Below are positions 62,542 through 64,000 of a DNA stretch of 64,000 nt, in pieces. The stretch spans positions 85,023-149,022 of the forward strand of contig CALAJV010000007.1 in assembly GCA_937922805.1 (NCBI GenBank), read 5' to 3'. The stretch is from an uncultured Acidimicrobiales bacterium (GTDB lineage: Bacteria; Actinomycetota; Acidimicrobiia; Acidimicrobiales; SZUA-35). A program made the position numbers and the translations under genes. Below the pieces are notes generated by a model that saw only the letters and a list, made by a program, of their open reading frames with translations, ran no database searches and was not told the DNA's origin. Within the stretch, counting starts at the first letter, position 1, and each line of letters starts with the position of its first letter.

Positions 62542-64000
62542 TTACGAACTAGCGCCAGCCGATGCGCTCTTTCCTACGCCGACCTCTACGATGGCTCTCG
62601 GTATGGTCGGCAACTGGTAGTCAGCCGATGGTGGTAAGTCATCACGGTGGAAGTAGTCCCGAAGAAGGTCGTGTAGCTCGGGGAACTTTCTCGCCATTTC
62701 GGCCCGACCGTGTCGGTCGGTAAGAAAGCGGGCGGCCGAGTCGGCCCAGAACTCATCGCGGTTCGTAAACGAGTAGTCCCGGAACACCCCAGCTACGTTC
62801 TGAGGGTCTTCGTTGTACAGATCGACAATCTTTTGTCGTTCGGTACTGAGGACTTGGGTTTGACTAGAAGACATTTGGTGGGGGACTCCGTTTACCCGGC
62901 CCCGCCCGCCCTCGCAATCAAGCAAGTGGGCCGCCTCATGAACCTGTAGGAACGCCTCGTCTTTTCGATCGACTTCAAGAAGAATCCAACCGTCGCTGCG
63001 GCCAATCCAGGTCTCGACGTTGCACTCGGCCCAACTTCTCTCGACATCATCGATGCGAAACTGGCCGCCACTCGAGCGTCGAATCATGTAGTCAACAAGT
63101 CCTGGACGGGCAGCGAATGCGTCGGCAAGTTCGTTTGCGATGTCCGACTTCGTCGCTTCATCCATCAAGTTGTCAGACTTTGTGTAGTCACGGCCGTTGG
63201 CATCAAAGGCAGCGAGAAGCTTGTCTCGGGCCTCGACCCGGCCGGGCAGAACCTTGCAGGATCGGTTGAACTCCCAGCCGAAGTCATCGCTGTCAGAGCC
63301 AGCGACTGCCACCGATGAGCAGGTCGGAGTTGAGCCGAGATCTACTCCGCGTACTAGCGTCGTTGCTATTTGTTCGATGTCGCTATCGGCGGAAACCGAC
63401 AGTACAAGTTGCTCTTCGTCCGCTGAGCAGGGGTCCGCATCGGCTACACACGTGGTCGTATCAACTGCATCGGAGGGGACGCAGGTCGCCTCACCATCCC
63501 AACCCCAGCCATCTCCATCGGTGTCGACGCAACGTTCAACGTCGCTGGAATCCGATTGAGGCTCGAAGCCGGCCGAATCAAGCGATCCTAACTGCGATTC
63601 AGCATGTGTGGCTGCGGTCATAGCCATAGACAGGGTTCCCGGTTGGTCTTCGGGCGTCTCGGTGGGGGTTCGACGAACGCCCGCCTGAACCTCCACTACT
63701 GCGTCATTTTCGGCTTTCGCTTGATCTATCAAGTCCGAGCTGTTCGAAGGCGATTGGCGAGGCTCCACCTTACAGCTACCAACGCCATCCCAACCCCAGC
63801 CATCGCCGTCAGGGTCTATACACTCGACCGCTTGTGTGTCTCGATCAAGGTCAGATGCATCGCCGTCGGTCTGGGATTGCTCGCTGTCGCTGCTGTCGCT
63901 GCTGTCGCTGCTGTCGCTGCTGTCGCTGCTGTCGCTGCTGTCGCTGCTGTCGCTGCTGTCGCTGCTGTCGCTGCTGTCGCTGCTGTCGCTGCTGTCGCTG
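62542..64000 (-). CDS. Large Ser-Asp-repeat protein with HExxH motif (N-terminus outside window)
   Basis: The frame stays open from the stop at 62542 to the window edge, giving at least 486 residues. From the N-terminal side it has a Ser-Asp-Ser repeat run, two Cys-bounded modules of the type CxDxDGDGWGWDGxxxC (one near 63.8 kb, one near 63.5 kb), and a Thr/Ser/Asp-rich linker. A C-terminal domain contains FLQVHEAAHLLDCEGG and DEFWADSAARFL. HEAAH fits a zinc-metallopeptidase site, with the later Glu a possible third ligand. The acidic repeats and paired Cys suggest a secreted or surface protein. No GTG or ATG before 63768 need be the start. Confidence 0.75.
   Translation of the reverse strand, partial: SDSSDSSDSSDSSDSSDSSDSSDSSDSSDSSDSSDSSDSEQSQTDGDASDLDRDTQAVECIDPDGDGWGWDGVGSCKVEPRQSPSNSSDLIDQAKAENDAVVEVQAGVRRTPTETPEDQPGTLSMAMTAATHAESQLGSLDSAGFEPQSDSSDVERCVDTDGDGWGWDGEATCVPSDAVDTTTCVADADPCSADEEQLVLSVSADSDIEQIATTLVRGVDLGSTPTCSSVAVAGSDSDDFGWEFNRSCKVLPGRVEARDKLLAAFDANGRDYTKSDNLMDEATKSDIANELADAFAARPGLVDYMIRRSSGGQFRIDDVERSWAECNVETWIGRSDGWILLEVDRKDEAFLQVHEAAHLLDCEGGRGRVNGVPHQMSSSQTQVLSTERQKIVDLYNEDPQNVAGVFRDYSFTNRDEFWADSAARFLTDRHGRAEMARKFPELHDLLRDYFHRDDLPPSADYQLPTIPRAIVEVGVGKSASAGASS
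63883..64000 (-). repeat. 9-bp tandem repeat encoding Ser-Asp-Ser
   Basis: About 13 near-perfect copies of a 9-bp unit (AGCGACAGC on the minus strand) run to the window edge and encode (SDS)n. This resembles the Ser-Asp stalks of staphylococcal Sdr/Clf proteins in composition only. The array continues past the window and is likely variable in length. Confidence 0.92.

Noticed and set aside
63883..64000. Short tandem repeats that might suggest a CRISPR array
   Set aside because: The units are 9 bp with no spacers and are in frame as Ser-Asp-Ser codons of a long open frame.

Overview
The window reads as a chromosomal segment of an actinobacterium, most likely a deep-branching one such as an acidimicrobial lineage. 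The evidence is the gene content. It has a mycothiol synthase (MshD), a bacterial proteasome activator (Bpa/PafE), a SigR-type ECF sigma factor with a zinc-binding anti-sigma factor, and SepF-YggT-DivIVA in the typical order at the end of the division cluster. GTG and TTG starts are frequent. A separate trpF beside a hisA is unusual for the phylum, where PriA usually does both jobs. GC looks moderate by eye and was not computed. No IS elements, CRISPR arrays, rRNA or tRNA genes were found.

Layout. Positions 1-9017 hold the tail of sepF, yggT, a divIVA-like gene, a convergent eukaryotic-type ileS, a DksA/TraR-like gene with a histone-H1-like Lys/Ala tail, lspA, rluD, and an Rrf2 regulator with a nitroreductase. 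Positions 9309-15569 hold a phosphodiesterase-type hydrolase, bpa, an unrecognised gene and dnaE. Positions 15556-34642 form a polysaccharide and glycoconjugate locus on both strands: glycosyltransferases, an SDR and a Gfo/Idh oxidoreductase, WecG/TagA, three Wzc-like proteins, RfbF and RfbG for CDP-4-keto-6-deoxyglucose, two polyprenyl-phosphate sugar-phosphate transferases, a low-molecular-weight tyrosine phosphatase and a GtrA-fused polyprenol glycosyltransferase. Positions 34789-39165 hold ubiE/menG, a membrane protein, rlmN-mshD and nth.

After a probable small structured RNA near 39.3 kb comes an amino-acid block. This is hisDCBHAF, a hydrolase, a GroES-like gene, hisI, trpE, a ygfZ-like gene, a two-component system, a monooxygenase-fold gene, trpC-trpF-trpB-trpA and, further on, leuA. 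hisG, hisE, trpD and trpG are not in the window. The end holds a DUF3179 lipoprotein, the ECF sigma/anti-sigma pair with a recognisable autoregulatory promoter, a NUDIX hydrolase, HU, and the 3' part of a large Ser-Asp-repeat protein with an HExxH motif.

Points most worth following: (1) a GroES-like protein ending in GLYL, which resembles the GVYL end of Bpa in this same window and the GQYL proteasome-docking tail known from Bpa and Mpa; (2) three Wzc-type proteins, of which only one keeps an intact Walker A lysine and a tyrosine tail; (3) a compact RNA of about 96 nt with two hairpins that both present CCGCC in their loops, followed by a strong terminator; (4) a GGAAT-N18-GTT promoter that sets the start of the sigma factor gene; (5) the Ser-Asp-repeat HEAAH protein at the right edge.
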